Assembly: GCA_964537555.1 (NCBI GenBank)
Contig: CAZIAD010000011.1
Span: 1-64,000, forward strand
Source: CAYRWR01 sp964537555
GTDB taxonomy: Bacteria; Spirochaetota; Brevinematia; Brevinematales; CAYRWR01
Direction of reading: 5' to 3'
DNA: 64,000 nt
Positions 50,591-59,539 of this stretch are shown piece after piece. Below the pieces are notes generated by a model. That model was given only the letters and a program-made list of their open reading frames with translations, did no database searches and was not told the origin of the DNA. The position numbers and the translations under genes are program-made. Position 1 is the first letter of the stretch, and each line of letters starts with the position of its first letter.

Positions 50591-52315
50591 TTACGAATTG
50601 TTAAAATCTGCACCGGAAAAGAGGTAACGTTTGATCTTCTTGGTAGAAGTCTTCGGGAACTCTTCCACACGGATACGATGGCCCCGGATCTTTTTATAAT
50701 CCTGAAGATGTTTGTTTACTTCTTTTAAATGCCTTTCTATATATGCTGCGATATTTTCTTCTGTATTCTTAAATCCCTTGAGTGATGCCAGCTGATCAAA
50801 GTATTCATAGTTGGGAACCACATAGGCGTAAATATTTTCTCCTTTGGAATGGTCACCTTCTGCCACACCCAGAACCAGAGATTCCAATACGCCCTCATCA
50901 TTATCTATGTACTCTTCGATCTCCTCCGGGTAGACATTCTTGCCCCCGGGTGTGACTATCATGTTCTTGGAGCGTCCCGTAATATAGAGATATCCATCAT
51001 GATCTAATGTGCCTATATCACCGGTATGGAGCCACCCGGATTTATCTATCATCTCATTGGTAGCTTTTTTATTGTTAAAATAGCCTTTCATCACATTAGG
51101 GCCTTTGACCAGGATCTCACCATTACCCAGTTCATCCGGCCTGTCGATCTTTACTTCCACCTGAGGGAAGATGGGGCCCACACTCTCATTTTTAACCTTC
51201 TGATCCATCCGGTTACAGGAGATGACCGGGGCCGTCTCAGTGAGACCGTATCCATTGAGCAGGGTCAGTCCCAGAGTAGCGTAACCCTTACTCACTTTCT
51301 GATTCAGGGGGGCAGCCCCTGATACCATAAACCTGATCTTATTCAGATTGGCTTTTTTACGGATAAAACCAAATACCTTCTTTCCGGAGCGATTGTCATT
51401 AAACTGGTTCAGAAATGCAACAGTGTGGTATAAGCCCATAATGATCTGCTTCACCGGGAAGGGCATAGTACGGATCTTTCTCATAATGCCGTCATAGACC
51501 TTTTCAAAGAGTAGAGGCACTCCCACCATGAGGGTGACATTGGTCTCTGAGATATTGGCCAGCATCTTGTTAGGCTTCATGCTCTCTGCGTAGGTCACAC
51601 TGACTCCCTTACTCATGAGAGCGAGCTCTATACTAAACTCAAAAGTATGGTGCAGGGGCAGTAAGGACAATGTAGTGTCCCTGTCATCAAAAGGCAGGCA
51701 AATCGGTATGACATTTACCTGATGGGAGAAATTAGCATGGGTCAGCAAAACCCCTTTGGGCTTGCCGGTGGTACCTGAGGTATAAATGAGGGATGCTACG
51801 TCTTCACCTTTGACAGTCGTCTTTTTCAGATCCAGCTTGTAGCCGGCTTCCAGGACAGATTCAAATGACACTATCTTTCTCTTCTTCAGCATTTCGGGAG
51901 TGGGATCAAAGACGATGAATTCAGAGATATGATTCATGACTTCGGGCACATCCTGAATGCTTTCATACAAAGCCCGGGACAGGAAAATGACACGGACCCC
52001 GCTGTCCAGGACCAGATTCTTGACCTCCCTGTCGGTGAGACGGGCGTCCAGAGGTACCGCCCAGATCCCATTGTAGATGATGCCCAGATAAGACATAAAC
52101 CATTCAGGACGGTTTTCAGATAAAATGGCAGCCATAGCTCCTTTGCCCAGGTGTTTCTTTTTCTCCAGATAGGCAGCCACGGCTTTGGCATTTTTCTGCA
52201 GCTCTAAAAAGGAGTACTCTGTATATTCATCACCGGATAATTTCATCTGTGAAGCAGTCCTGGCCCCAAAGATGCCTATCTGCTCTACATAATCCTGTAG
52301 TGTCTTGATTTCCAT
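50591..52315 (-). CDS. fadD-like: Long-chain acyl-CoA ligase (FadD-like AMP-forming)
   Basis: This 574-residue adenylate-forming enzyme starts at ATG 52315, with ggagg 12 bases upstream; the longer start lacks a site. ATP motif LIYTSGTTGKPKGV, acyl/adenylate motif NGYGLTETAPVIS, hinge HTGDIGTLDHDGYLYITGRS and the NMIVTPGGKNVYPEEIE block are intact. The Lys in the C-terminal STKKIKRY is the usual catalytic lysine position. It activates fatty acids to acyl-CoA or acyl-AMP for lipid synthesis or degradation. It opens the operon with WecG, MtnA, GlgD-like and tocopherol-cyclase-like genes. Confidence 0.92.
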   Translation of the reverse strand: MEIKTLQDYVEQIGIFGARTASQMKLSGDEYTEYSFLELQKNAKAVAAYLEKKKHLGKGAMAAILSENRPEWFMSYLGIIYNGIWAVPLDARLTDREVKNLVLDSGVRVIFLSRALYESIQDVPEVMNHISEFIVFDPTPEMLKKRKIVSFESVLEAGYKLDLKKTTVKGEDVASLIYTSGTTGKPKGVLLTHANFSHQVNVIPICLPFDDRDTTLSLLPLHHTFEFSIELALMSKGVSVTYAESMKPNKMLANISETNVTLMVGVPLLFEKVYDGIMRKIRTMPFPVKQIIMGLYHTVAFLNQFNDNRSGKKVFGFIRKKANLNKIRFMVSGAAPLNQKVSKGYATLGLTLLNGYGLTETAPVISCNRMDQKVKNESVGPIFPQVEVKIDRPDELGNGEILVKGPNVMKGYFNNKKATNEMIDKSGWLHTGDIGTLDHDGYLYITGRSKNMIVTPGGKNVYPEEIEEYIDNDEGVLESLVLGVAEGDHSKGENIYAYVVPNYEYFDQLASLKGFKNTEENIAAYIERHLKEVNKHLQDYKKIRGHRIRVEEFPKTSTKKIKRYLFSGADFNNS

Positions 52316-52441
52316 TAATATACTCCTCCAAAGGGATACCATATTATATATCATATCTGCCAAAGGTCAATAAAGCTCAGCCATGCAGTTTGAAAAAAAA
52401 TAAAAGATTTATTCTATAAAACTTCTGGAAATGGCCGGATT

Positions 52442-53185
52442 CTAATCGTCTTTCTTAAAATCACCGGTCACAGGAATGATCCTCAGTAATGGTGCCGGGG
52501 TATCAGATTCCAGGGTGACACTTTCCAGGAAAACCGCCAGCCTGCCCTGATAGACGTATATGGAAGAAATACTATAAGCCAGAGGATCTTTACGATAGGC
52601 ATTGAGACGCTTGTCCTGCTGCAGGATCTTGGAATTATTGTTACGACTCAGACTGAGGGTAAAAATGCGGGGGTCACCTGTTTCATTTCGGTCCGAATAG
52701 GCCCAACGCTCTTCCAGATTAAGGGTATAGGTCCTGATCGTACCTGATTCTTTTTCTACCTTGAAGTCAGTGGACAGGATCTTGAGCTGGTCTATCAAGC
52801 GCAGGGGTTTTCCCTCCAGGCTGAAGTAAAAGGCCCGGTCTCCGATATTTCCTGAACGTATATTAAACTGCTGTAACAAGCCTTCGATCTCCCGGTCCAG
52901 GGCCCGGTGGGCCAGTACCGGCCCCATACCGAACTGGTCCGGTGATGAGTCTACCGCAGCCTTCATGATCTGCCATACATTGATCTTTACCCGGAGTTTT
53001 TCTCCGGCATACTGGTTAGCCTCCACGTCCAGGACCCGGCACTCCAGCTCATAGTCCTGACGGGCATTAAAGTCCTCCCAGGTGTAGGCACAATACTTTC
53101 CATCCTCTGAAAAACCCAGAAAAGTGTATTTGGCATGCAGCATCACCGAGCTGAAAATAAAGATGAGGCCCAGGATAAATCTCAT
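52442..53185 (-). CDS. Secreted DUF2259-like protein, paralogue A
   Basis: This 247-residue exported protein has a signal peptide (1-18, ending LHA). Its opening YTFLGFSEDGKYCAYTWEDF and the following VLDVEANQYAG match the DUF2259 family of predicted secreted proteins. Further blocks are SKILQQDKRLNAYRKDPLAY and GRLAVFLESVTLESD. The gene directly upstream encodes a paralogue, and the two overlap by 4 bases (ATGA), so they are translationally coupled. The function of the family is unknown; a periplasmic binding or wall-related role is a guess. Confidence 0.75.
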   Translation of the reverse strand: MRFILGLIFIFSSVMLHAKYTFLGFSEDGKYCAYTWEDFNARQDYELECRVLDVEANQYAGEKLRVKINVWQIMKAAVDSSPDQFGMGPVLAHRALDREIEGLLQQFNIRSGNIGDRAFYFSLEGKPLRLIDQLKILSTDFKVEKESGTIRTYTLNLEERWAYSDRNETGDPRIFTLSLSRNNNSKILQQDKRLNAYRKDPLAYSISSIYVYQGRLAVFLESVTLESDTPAPLLRIIPVTGDFKKDD

Positions 53186-53937
53186 TTTTTGACCTTGAAA
53201 TCACCGGTTACGATGAGAGGGCGGATCTTGTAATCCCGGCCATTGATTCCGTCAAAACCGATCACGCTCTCCAGGATCACAGCCAGCATTCCATTATAAT
53301 AATAGACCCGGGACAGAGAATAGGCTATAGGGTCCTGCCGGGATTTGGGGAGTTGTCTGTCCTCCTGCAGGATCTTGGTCTTACCCTTGCGGGACAGCTT
53401 CAGGGTGAACATCCTTTGTCCATCATAGTAAAGAGGTACCTTCCGCTCTTCCAGTATTAAGGTATAGTCTTTCTTTAGCCCATCTTCTTTTTCTACAGTA
53501 AAGCCTGCTTTCAGCACTCTTTTTTTTAAGGCCTGCGATATAGTCCCTATGCTGAGGTCCAGGTCATTTCTATACAGTATCTCTCCCTGAGCATCAAAGG
53601 AGATCTGGTATTTTTTCAGTAATGAACTCACCCTCAGATCCATTTTATCACCCAGTACGCGATAGGCAGCATCATATTCGGTGGCACCCTCTTCTTCAAT
53701 GCCTTTGCGGGCTTCGTCCCGGCTGATCGAGTCTGTGAGCTCAGCATCCACAAAATCATTGGCCTCTACATCCACTATACGGACCGTCCTCTGGAAAAAG
53801 ACCTCTCCATTTCCAAACTCACTGTAAGTAAAGGCACAGTACTTTCCATCAGGAGAAAAGCCTATCACCCCGAAATCAGCAAAGACCATGCCTGCTGAAA
53901 ACAGCATAATAGCCAGAAATACAATTAATTTTTTCAT
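53182..53937 (-). CDS. Secreted DUF2259-like protein, paralogue B
   Basis: This 251-residue exported protein starts at ATG 53937, with gggga 6 bases upstream. A signal peptide (1-20, ending VFA) is followed by FGVIGFSPDGKYCAFTYSEF and IVDVEANDFVDAEL, which match paralogue A at the same positions, as do KTKILQEDRQLPKSRQDPIAYSLS and GMLAVILESVIG. The pair arose by tandem duplication. It is the first gene of the two-gene operon. Confidence 0.75.
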   Translation of the reverse strand: MKKLIVFLAIMLFSAGMVFADFGVIGFSPDGKYCAFTYSEFGNGEVFFQRTVRIVDVEANDFVDAELTDSISRDEARKGIEEEGATEYDAAYRVLGDKMDLRVSSLLKKYQISFDAQGEILYRNDLDLSIGTISQALKKRVLKAGFTVEKEDGLKKDYTLILEERKVPLYYDGQRMFTLKLSRKGKTKILQEDRQLPKSRQDPIAYSLSRVYYYNGMLAVILESVIGFDGINGRDYKIRPLIVTGDFKVKK

Positions 53938-54007
53938 TTTTATCCCCAATTTAGTGATTTTAGCCTGATTTTTCTCAGTATGACACAGAAATCCCGGATT
54001 TTAAAAA

Positions 54008-54403
54008 TCAAAGGAACTCCCCAATAAGCTTCCTCATGCGCATGTCTGTCAAATGGTCCAGGTCTATGCCTGTGACTATATCCCTTATCAGCCTGCCCTG
54101 CTCAGGATGATCCTCCCAGTATGTGAGATCTATAGCCATCACATTTTCCAGCAGATCCCCCGGAAAATCACCCGCCTGTAAGAGGGGCTCTGAGTCTAGA
54201 ACTTTTAAGGCCAGGGGTATGAGGTAGTCCAGGCCGATAAACTGGGCTATCATCACCGACAGGTCAGCCGGGGTCAGTTCCTTTAAAGGAATGTGCCGGA
54301 GCCGGTTACACTCCAGGACTAAAGTGGGCTCTCCCTGACACTCCCCCCAGCTGTGCCGTTCCAGCTGGTCCAGGCTCTGTTCCAGGATGTTGTTGTCTGC
54401 CAT
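54008..54403 (-). CDS. CdiI-family immunity protein, orphan
   Basis: This 131-residue soluble protein has the pattern LVLECNRLRHIPLKELTPAD, then LSVMIAQFIGLDYLIPLALK and PLLQAGDFPGDLLENVMAID. It matches a family annotated as contact-dependent growth inhibition immunity proteins (CdiI_3 type). Such proteins neutralise a specific toxin C-terminus delivered by neighbours. No CdiA, CdiB or toxin gene is in the window, so it would be an orphan immunity gene kept for self-protection. A ggtatc site precedes ATG 54403. The paralogous DUF2259 pair lies upstream on the map, with about 70 bases between. Confidence 0.7.
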   Translation of the reverse strand: MADNNILEQSLDQLERHSWGECQGEPTLVLECNRLRHIPLKELTPADLSVMIAQFIGLDYLIPLALKVLDSEPLLQAGDFPGDLLENVMAIDLTYWEDHPEQGRLIRDIVTGIDLDHLTDMRMRKLIGEFL

Positions 54404-54564
54404 TTGATACCTCTCTCTATTGTGATCAGAAGAATATTATCTTTAAGCATTAAATAAAGTGTATCATAGAGAGAGAATATTGCAAGGCATGTGAGGAAAG
54501 GATTTGGGGGAGACTGGTATATTAGCATTGTATGTTTGCCTATACCCCCCATAAGGCCATACTC

Positions 54565-54596
54565 CTCTAATCCGGAGCCAAAGCTCCGGATTAGAG
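54565..54596. repeat. Perfect 13-bp inverted repeat
   Basis: ctctaatccggag (54565-54577) and ctccggattagag (54584-54596) form a perfect stem with a 6-base loop. No T-run follows on either strand. It lies 35 bases downstream of the ActP-like stop codon and may end or stabilise that transcript, or be an unclassified element. Confidence 0.6.
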
Positions 54597-54631
54597 AGAT
54601 GATGAAAAGGACAGGGTCACCATAATCTGCT

Positions 54632-56686
54632 TCAGTCTGACTTTTTCTTTTGAGTGGCCAGTGACACAAACACCAGGGTTAGGAAGCTGATGGGCATGGA
54701 GAAAAGGGCGGGCTGGTTAAGGGGGATCCAGGCTGATTCCCGGGCCAATCCGTATTTGGCAAACATATCCGGGCCCATAAGGATTATGCCCAGTGACACG
54801 ATCACTCCCACAATAATAGATGCCACGATCCCTTGTGAGGTGGCCTTTTTCCAGAACAGGACCATGATGATAGCCGGGAAATTCGCAGAAGCGGCTACCG
54901 CAAAGGCCCATCCTACCAGGAAGCCTACATTGACTCCCTTGAAAACAATACCTAAGACAATGGATATAATGCCCACCACTAAAGCGGTGATCCTACCGGC
55001 CAGGACTTTTGTACTGTCTTTCATTTTTAGCTTAAGGAACTTGTCCATAAAGTCATTGGCCACTGCACCGGAGGCAGCGATTATCAATCCGGCCACTGTC
55101 CCTAATACCGTGGCAAAGGCCAGGGCGGTGATGATGGCAAAGAAGACCTCTCCCATAGCCCGGGCCAGAAGGGGAGCCGACATATTATCCGACAGGGGAT
55201 TTAACCCGCCGTGGCCGATGGCCCCCAGGCCCAGAAACATAGTCAGGATATAGAATATCCCGATAGCAGAGATAGCTACAATAGTGGACTTTCGGGCGGC
55301 GGTGGAGTCTTTTACGGTATAATAGCGGATCAGCACATGAGGCAGGGCAGCCGTACCAAACAGCAGGGCCAGCATCAGGGAAATAAAATTCAGCCTTCCC
55401 CAGGGGTCCTTTTTTGACAGGTCAAAATGACGGCCCGGACGCATTAAGAGGTTCCCTTTTACCACATCGTGGCTGAAGAGAGTGATTTTACGGTTTTCGT
55501 ATTCTATTACGGTTTTTACAGGCAGGTTTAGCTCTGTATCCGGGTCTGCAAACAGAGCCAGGAATTTCATGGCACCCACTGGTTTTTTCCCCGCAGTCTC
55601 CCCGGTCCGTGAGCCAATGGCCCGTATTCCCCCCATGGTCAGGAGACGGTTTTCCGGGGATGAGGGCAGGCCATTAATCAGGGGCCGGCCATCCGTATCC
55701 ACAGTCATATCCTGCAGTTCGATCAATACGGCCTTTCCTTTGTCTTCGGTGAGTTCCCACCAGGTATCCACGACTATATATTTTCTTCCTTTTTCTGTGA
55801 TGATCTGCAGCTTATTGTAATCAAGGTCTACACTCAGGGTCTGGCCCCGGCTCAGGATCTGTGCCTTATCTCCTGATTCCTGCCCCAGAGGAATCCGTTT
55901 TTTCAGAAGTACCCAGTGCTGCTCCCTTTGATCCTGTCTGGTGCTGATACTGGCTTCATACTGATAACTCTCATCATTCAGTGTCTTTTTCCAGTCAATA
56001 TTCCCCCCGGCCTTTACCAGGTCCAGGGTCTGGAATGTGTAGGGAGACACCTGGACACCGGTGGTATTCCGGGTATCTGTTTTGGTATCCACCCCTTTTA
56101 CCAGGATAGCGATCACCAGCACCAGGGAGAAAACAATAAGCATACTGGCCTTGATGAACTGGACATAAGTAGTAGACGACATCCCCGCACTCATGACTAC
56201 AATAATAACCACCGCACCTACGATAATGACCCCCCAGTGATGCGCAATTCCCAGTAAGGGCTCAATCAGTACACCCGCCCCTACCATCTGGGGTACCAGA
56301 TAACACAGACAAATGACCAGAGTACTGATACTGGCTGCCAGGTGTATGTTTTTGGACTTAAAACGGGCACCCAGGGCATCAGCCAGGGTATACTTACCCA
56401 GCTTGCGTAAGGGCTCGGCTACTACAAAAAGCGCTACGATCCAGCCTGATAAAAAACCGATAGAATATAAAAAGCCGTCGAATCCCTTGAAAGCGATCAT
56501 ACCGCATATACCCAGGAAGGAAGCTGCAGACAGATAGCCTCCAGTCAGAGCAATACCATTTACTCCCCAGTGAATCTCTCCGCCCGCCACAAAAAATCCA
56601 TCCGCAGAACTGGCTTTTTTACCAAAGAACCAGGACAGCCAGAAGATCAATCCCACAAAGCCTGTAAAAATAAAAATGGCTAACAT
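54632..56686 (-). CDS. ActP-like sodium/solute symporter with large insertion
   Basis: This 684-residue transporter of the SSS family is related to acetate permease ActP but about 130 residues longer. Core blocks include LSWFFGKKASSADGFFVAGG and ALTGGYLSAASFLGICGMIA. A large hydrophilic insertion lies at about residues 205-430, between helices, with VSPYTFQTLDLVKAGGNIDW and KYIVVDTWWELTEDKGKAVL. It is predicted to be extracytoplasmic or a long loop. It probably imports a short carboxylate with sodium. It is followed on the minus strand by the inverted repeat and pairs with the upstream DUF485 protein (2-base gap). Confidence 0.85.
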   Translation of the reverse strand: MLAIFIFTGFVGLIFWLSWFFGKKASSADGFFVAGGEIHWGVNGIALTGGYLSAASFLGICGMIAFKGFDGFLYSIGFLSGWIVALFVVAEPLRKLGKYTLADALGARFKSKNIHLAASISTLVICLCYLVPQMVGAGVLIEPLLGIAHHWGVIIVGAVVIIVVMSAGMSSTTYVQFIKASMLIVFSLVLVIAILVKGVDTKTDTRNTTGVQVSPYTFQTLDLVKAGGNIDWKKTLNDESYQYEASISTRQDQREQHWVLLKKRIPLGQESGDKAQILSRGQTLSVDLDYNKLQIITEKGRKYIVVDTWWELTEDKGKAVLIELQDMTVDTDGRPLINGLPSSPENRLLTMGGIRAIGSRTGETAGKKPVGAMKFLALFADPDTELNLPVKTVIEYENRKITLFSHDVVKGNLLMRPGRHFDLSKKDPWGRLNFISLMLALLFGTAALPHVLIRYYTVKDSTAARKSTIVAISAIGIFYILTMFLGLGAIGHGGLNPLSDNMSAPLLARAMGEVFFAIITALAFATVLGTVAGLIIAASGAVANDFMDKFLKLKMKDSTKVLAGRITALVVGIISIVLGIVFKGVNVGFLVGWAFAVAASANFPAIIMVLFWKKATSQGIVASIIVGVIVSLGIILMGPDMFAKYGLARESAWIPLNQPALFSMPISFLTLVFVSLATQKKKSD

Positions 56687-56688
56687 AT

Positions 56689-56985
56689 TTAAACTCCCTT
56701 CCCTTTTCCACTTTCTTCCTTAGGGCTGCCCAGCAGTAGCCTTTCCTTGCGTTTACAGAGCACACTATAAATAACTGCCAGGATCAAAGCAAACACGATG
56801 ATCCCCAGTCCGTAAAAAACCGCCAGGTTCAGGCCGAAAATCATCACTATATCCATTAATTCCACATTAAAAACCGATATAAACACAAAACCGCTATATG
56901 CCGTCACATAGATCAAAAACATCAACAGGCCCAGCTTTTGTTTATACTGAATCACTTCTTCATTTCTGTCCTGTTTCATTTCCAT
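56689..56985 (-). CDS. DUF485-type small membrane protein (YjcH-like)
   Basis: This 98-residue protein has two hydrophobic helices (about 17-40 and 50-76), an acidic N-terminus and a basic tail (CKRKERLLLGSPKEES). Size, topology and its place directly before the ActP-like gene fit DUF485/YjcH, the usual neighbour of acetate permease in many bacteria. It probably modulates the transporter. ATG 56985 has a gagcaat site of modest quality. Confidence 0.75.
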   Translation of the reverse strand: MEMKQDRNEEVIQYKQKLGLLMFLIYVTAYSGFVFISVFNVELMDIVMIFGLNLAVFYGLGIIVFALILAVIYSVLCKRKERLLLGSPKEESGKGKGV

Positions 56986-57219
56986 AGATATTGCTCCTCT
57001 ATTGAGATAAAGTATAAACTCTGCCCTGGAATCACCCCTAATCAGGTAAATCCCTTGCTCATTCCCTGCGATTTTTAATTGTATATCAGAAGCATAAAAA
57101 TATCTAAAAAAGCGATGCAGAGGCCGGTCTCACCTCAGGGGTGCAGGCTCCGGGCGCAAAGAGAAGCCATTTCATCTCTATGTGGAGTCAATAATGATTC
57201 TTTGTTTTACAGTCTCGAT

Positions 57220-57248
57220 TTGAATAAATCCCCTAATATTGCTATAAT
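57220..57248 (+). promoter_or_regulatory. Sigma-70-type promoter of hicBA
   Basis: TTGAAT (57220-57225), 17 bases, TATAAT (57243-57248). Transcription would start near 57255, leaving a leader of about 23 bases with ggagg before ATG 57278. The upstream stretch 56986-57219 is non-coding; it contains a fragment with the wording caggggtgcaggc that recurs near 59937. Confidence 0.8.
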
Positions 57249-57277
57249 AAAACTGAAGATTAGCCCGGGAGGTAAAA

Positions 57278-57484
57278 ATGAATTACACTGCAGTGGTGGT
57301 AAAACAGGATGACTGGTGGCTGGGCTGGATAGAAGAGATTCCCGGCGTGAATTGCCAGGAGAAGTCTAAAGAAGAATTGCTGGCTTCACTACAGACCACT
57401 CTCAGGGAAGCTCTGGACCTTAACAAGCAGGATGCTCTGGCAGAAGCCGGAGAAGTATACACCGAAGAAATCATAGCCGTATGA
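57278..57484 (+). CDS. hicB: HicB-like antitoxin
   Basis: This 68-residue protein shows the HicB RNase-H-like half: MNYTAVVVKQDDWWLGWIEE, then IPGVNCQEKSKEELLASLQT. It is short and lacks the C-terminal DNA-binding part that many HicB proteins have. It binds and inhibits HicA. It overlaps hicA by 4 bases (ATGA), the usual translational coupling, with hicB first, the inverse of the more common hicA-hicB order. Confidence 0.85.
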   Translation: MNYTAVVVKQDDWWLGWIEEIPGVNCQEKSKEELLASLQTTLREALDLNKQDALAEAGEVYTEEIIAV

Positions 57485-57669
57485 AAAGGACTGCCCTTAT
57501 CAAATACCTAAGCAGCAAGGGCTGCCATCTACTGAGAGAAGGAGGCAATCACTCCTGGTGGATCAATCCTGAAAAGAACATGAGATCCTCAATTCCCCGC
57601 CATTCTGAAATAAAAGATCTCCTGGCTAATAAGATCTGCAAAGACCTGGGCCTGCCTAAAATAAAATAA
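57481..57669 (+). CDS. hicA: HicA-like mRNA interferase toxin
   Basis: This 62-residue double-stranded-RNA-binding-fold toxin has the key His in REGGNHSWWINP (about residue 24) and a typical tail ending SIPRHSEIKDLLANKICKD. HicA cleaves mRNA independently of ribosomes and is blocked by HicB. The catalytic His is present, so it appears functional. It is part of the hicBA pair under its own promoter at the left edge of the accessory island. Confidence 0.9.
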   Translation: MKRTALIKYLSSKGCHLLREGGNHSWWINPEKNMRSSIPRHSEIKDLLANKICKDLGLPKIK

Positions 57670-57772
57670 ATAAAAAATCCATTCAAATCAGTTGTTTTTT
57701 AAAAACACCCCATTCTTGAACTTCTCCCTGAAACCAATTACAATAGCATTATTCTTAGCTAAGGAATCCCCT

Positions 57773-59539
57773 ATGAAAGCAGCTCTCCCCGTCTTAATCC
57801 TCCTGGCCCTGACGGCCTGTACTCAATCCAGTGCCCGGCCTGGTACCGAGCAGCCCCGGCCTGTCCTGGCCACACAGATAAAGGTAGACAAATCCTCACC
57901 CCGCAGCATGTATATCAATACCAACAACGTCCGCATCTACGACCTCACTCCAGCCCTGCTGGAGCAGGGAGTCACGACCAATACCCCTTATCTCGAGCAA
58001 TTCATGAAGTACGACAAGGTCACGCTCTACACTATCCGGGGGGACTGGGCCTACGTCGAGGGCAGTGCCCGGGATACCAAGACCTCCCAGGTCCGTACAG
58101 TCGGGGGCTGGGTACCGCAGTCTACTGTGACCGAGTGGATACCCGAGAAGTTCTTCGCCGTACAGGACAATGTCTTTAAAAAGATCGCGAAACCTATCAC
58201 CTTGTATGACGACAGCTTGGAGGGTCAGGCTGTGGACCAGATCGCTAAAGGTGATACCTTTCGTGTGCTAAAGGGTAATGGGGAGCGTTTCTTTGTAGTA
58301 AGCCAAAAAGGTAAAGAGGGGTGGATTGAAGCGGAGAGTGTGGATACCAGTCAGCTGGTGGCCAAGGGATTTGGGTGGAAGGAAGAAAAGCGAACCAGCA
58401 AAATAAAAAGCAAGATGTTTTTAGATAGTAAGGGTAGAGCATTGGAATATGATATTGATGGTTATTATTCTTTAATTACAAATAAAGCTGAGATAGTTTT
58501 TATTAAAAAAAATAGACTGGAGGGCATGTACCTAAAACAAAATGAATTTGAAGTTAAAATTGAAGAAAAATTAAATCAAAAGAGAACCCTGGGAACAAGT
58601 GATACAAATATCAATGGTATTAGTTATGAAGGAAGAAAAATATTTCTAGATGATTTTTTTGGTTTTTTCTGTGTCATAGATGTGTATATGCCGAAATCAT
58701 ATAGAAGTCATCCTTTATCATACTACCAAAGTCCTAATATTCACGATTTTTTAAAATGGGCAGATGAGATTGAGGAACAAGACTTAAATGAAATAGTTGT
58801 TTTTACACTTTACTCCAGGAATAGTAATCTTACGAAATTTGCTACAAAGAAAATTATTGGTAAAATTCCTATGCTTTATAATTTAAATCGATGGGATGGA
58901 TTAAATAAGCAATATAAAATCCAAGGTGACAAGATTGTTTTAAGTTTCGAGTATTATCAAAATGGACTGCATTTAGATCCGGTGAAATCTCTTCCGGATT
59001 TGTCAGGTGAGGATGAAGAATTACAAAAAAAAGTATTAAAATATAGTTTAACTAAACAAATCCAGGAAATTGAATTGGATATGAACAAATTTAATCAGGA
59101 TTTGATCTATAAGCAATTAGAAACTTGGAAACAGAAAATGGAAAATGAAAAAAAGATGCAGAGTTATTCTAGTAATTCTATGATCGGTGATCCCGTTAAG
59201 CCACCTTTATATAGAGATCTTCTTTCTATACTCTCAATTAACGGCAATCAATATAAATTTGACAAGGACTTCTGGATTGATGATTTTAATGCTATATACA
59301 ATTATGACTTTGGAACCTATATGATACCTATATTTATACCAAATGATATTGAAAACTCGAAACAAGGTGGATTTATAATAATAAATTCTCTTGGGAAAGT
59401 AATATGTACATATCTTGTTCCCAACTCTTCAAATACTGAACTTGAAGTTATCCATAAAGATACTATTGTTTTATTCCAAAGAAATTATGATAAAACCAGG
59501 AGTATTATTGACATAAAAGGTGTTACCTATGAATATTAA
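57773..59539 (+). CDS. SH3-domain lipoprotein with AT-rich C-terminal region
   Basis: This 588-residue lipoprotein starts at ATG 57773, with aagga upstream. It has lipobox LTAC (MKAALPVLILLALTAC). The N-terminal ~200 residues include two SH3-like regions, NTNNVRIYDLTPALLEQGVT with WAYVEG, and KPITLYDDSLEGQAVDQIAK with GWIEAESVD, consistent with cell-wall binding. From about base 58380 (residue ~203) onward the DNA becomes markedly AT-rich with different codon use, while the reading frame continues without a break for another 385 residues of unrecognised sequence rich in Lys/Tyr/Asn. The shift inside one gene points to a recombination junction: a conserved N-terminal module joined to a foreign C-terminal part, as in polymorphic effector or surface proteins. 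The stop overlaps the start of the next gene by 11 bases. Confidence 0.75.
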   Translation: MKAALPVLILLALTACTQSSARPGTEQPRPVLATQIKVDKSSPRSMYINTNNVRIYDLTPALLEQGVTTNTPYLEQFMKYDKVTLYTIRGDWAYVEGSARDTKTSQVRTVGGWVPQSTVTEWIPEKFFAVQDNVFKKIAKPITLYDDSLEGQAVDQIAKGDTFRVLKGNGERFFVVSQKGKEGWIEAESVDTSQLVAKGFGWKEEKRTSKIKSKMFLDSKGRALEYDIDGYYSLITNKAEIVFIKKNRLEGMYLKQNEFEVKIEEKLNQKRTLGTSDTNINGISYEGRKIFLDDFFGFFCVIDVYMPKSYRSHPLSYYQSPNIHDFLKWADEIEEQDLNEIVVFTLYSRNSNLTKFATKKIIGKIPMLYNLNRWDGLNKQYKIQGDKIVLSFEYYQNGLHLDPVKSLPDLSGEDEELQKKVLKYSLTKQIQEIELDMNKFNQDLIYKQLETWKQKMENEKKMQSYSSNSMIGDPVKPPLYRDLLSILSINGNQYKFDKDFWIDDFNAIYNYDFGTYMIPIFIPNDIENSKQGGFIIINSLGKVICTYLVPNSSNTELEVIHKDTIVLFQRNYDKTRSIIDIKGVTYEY

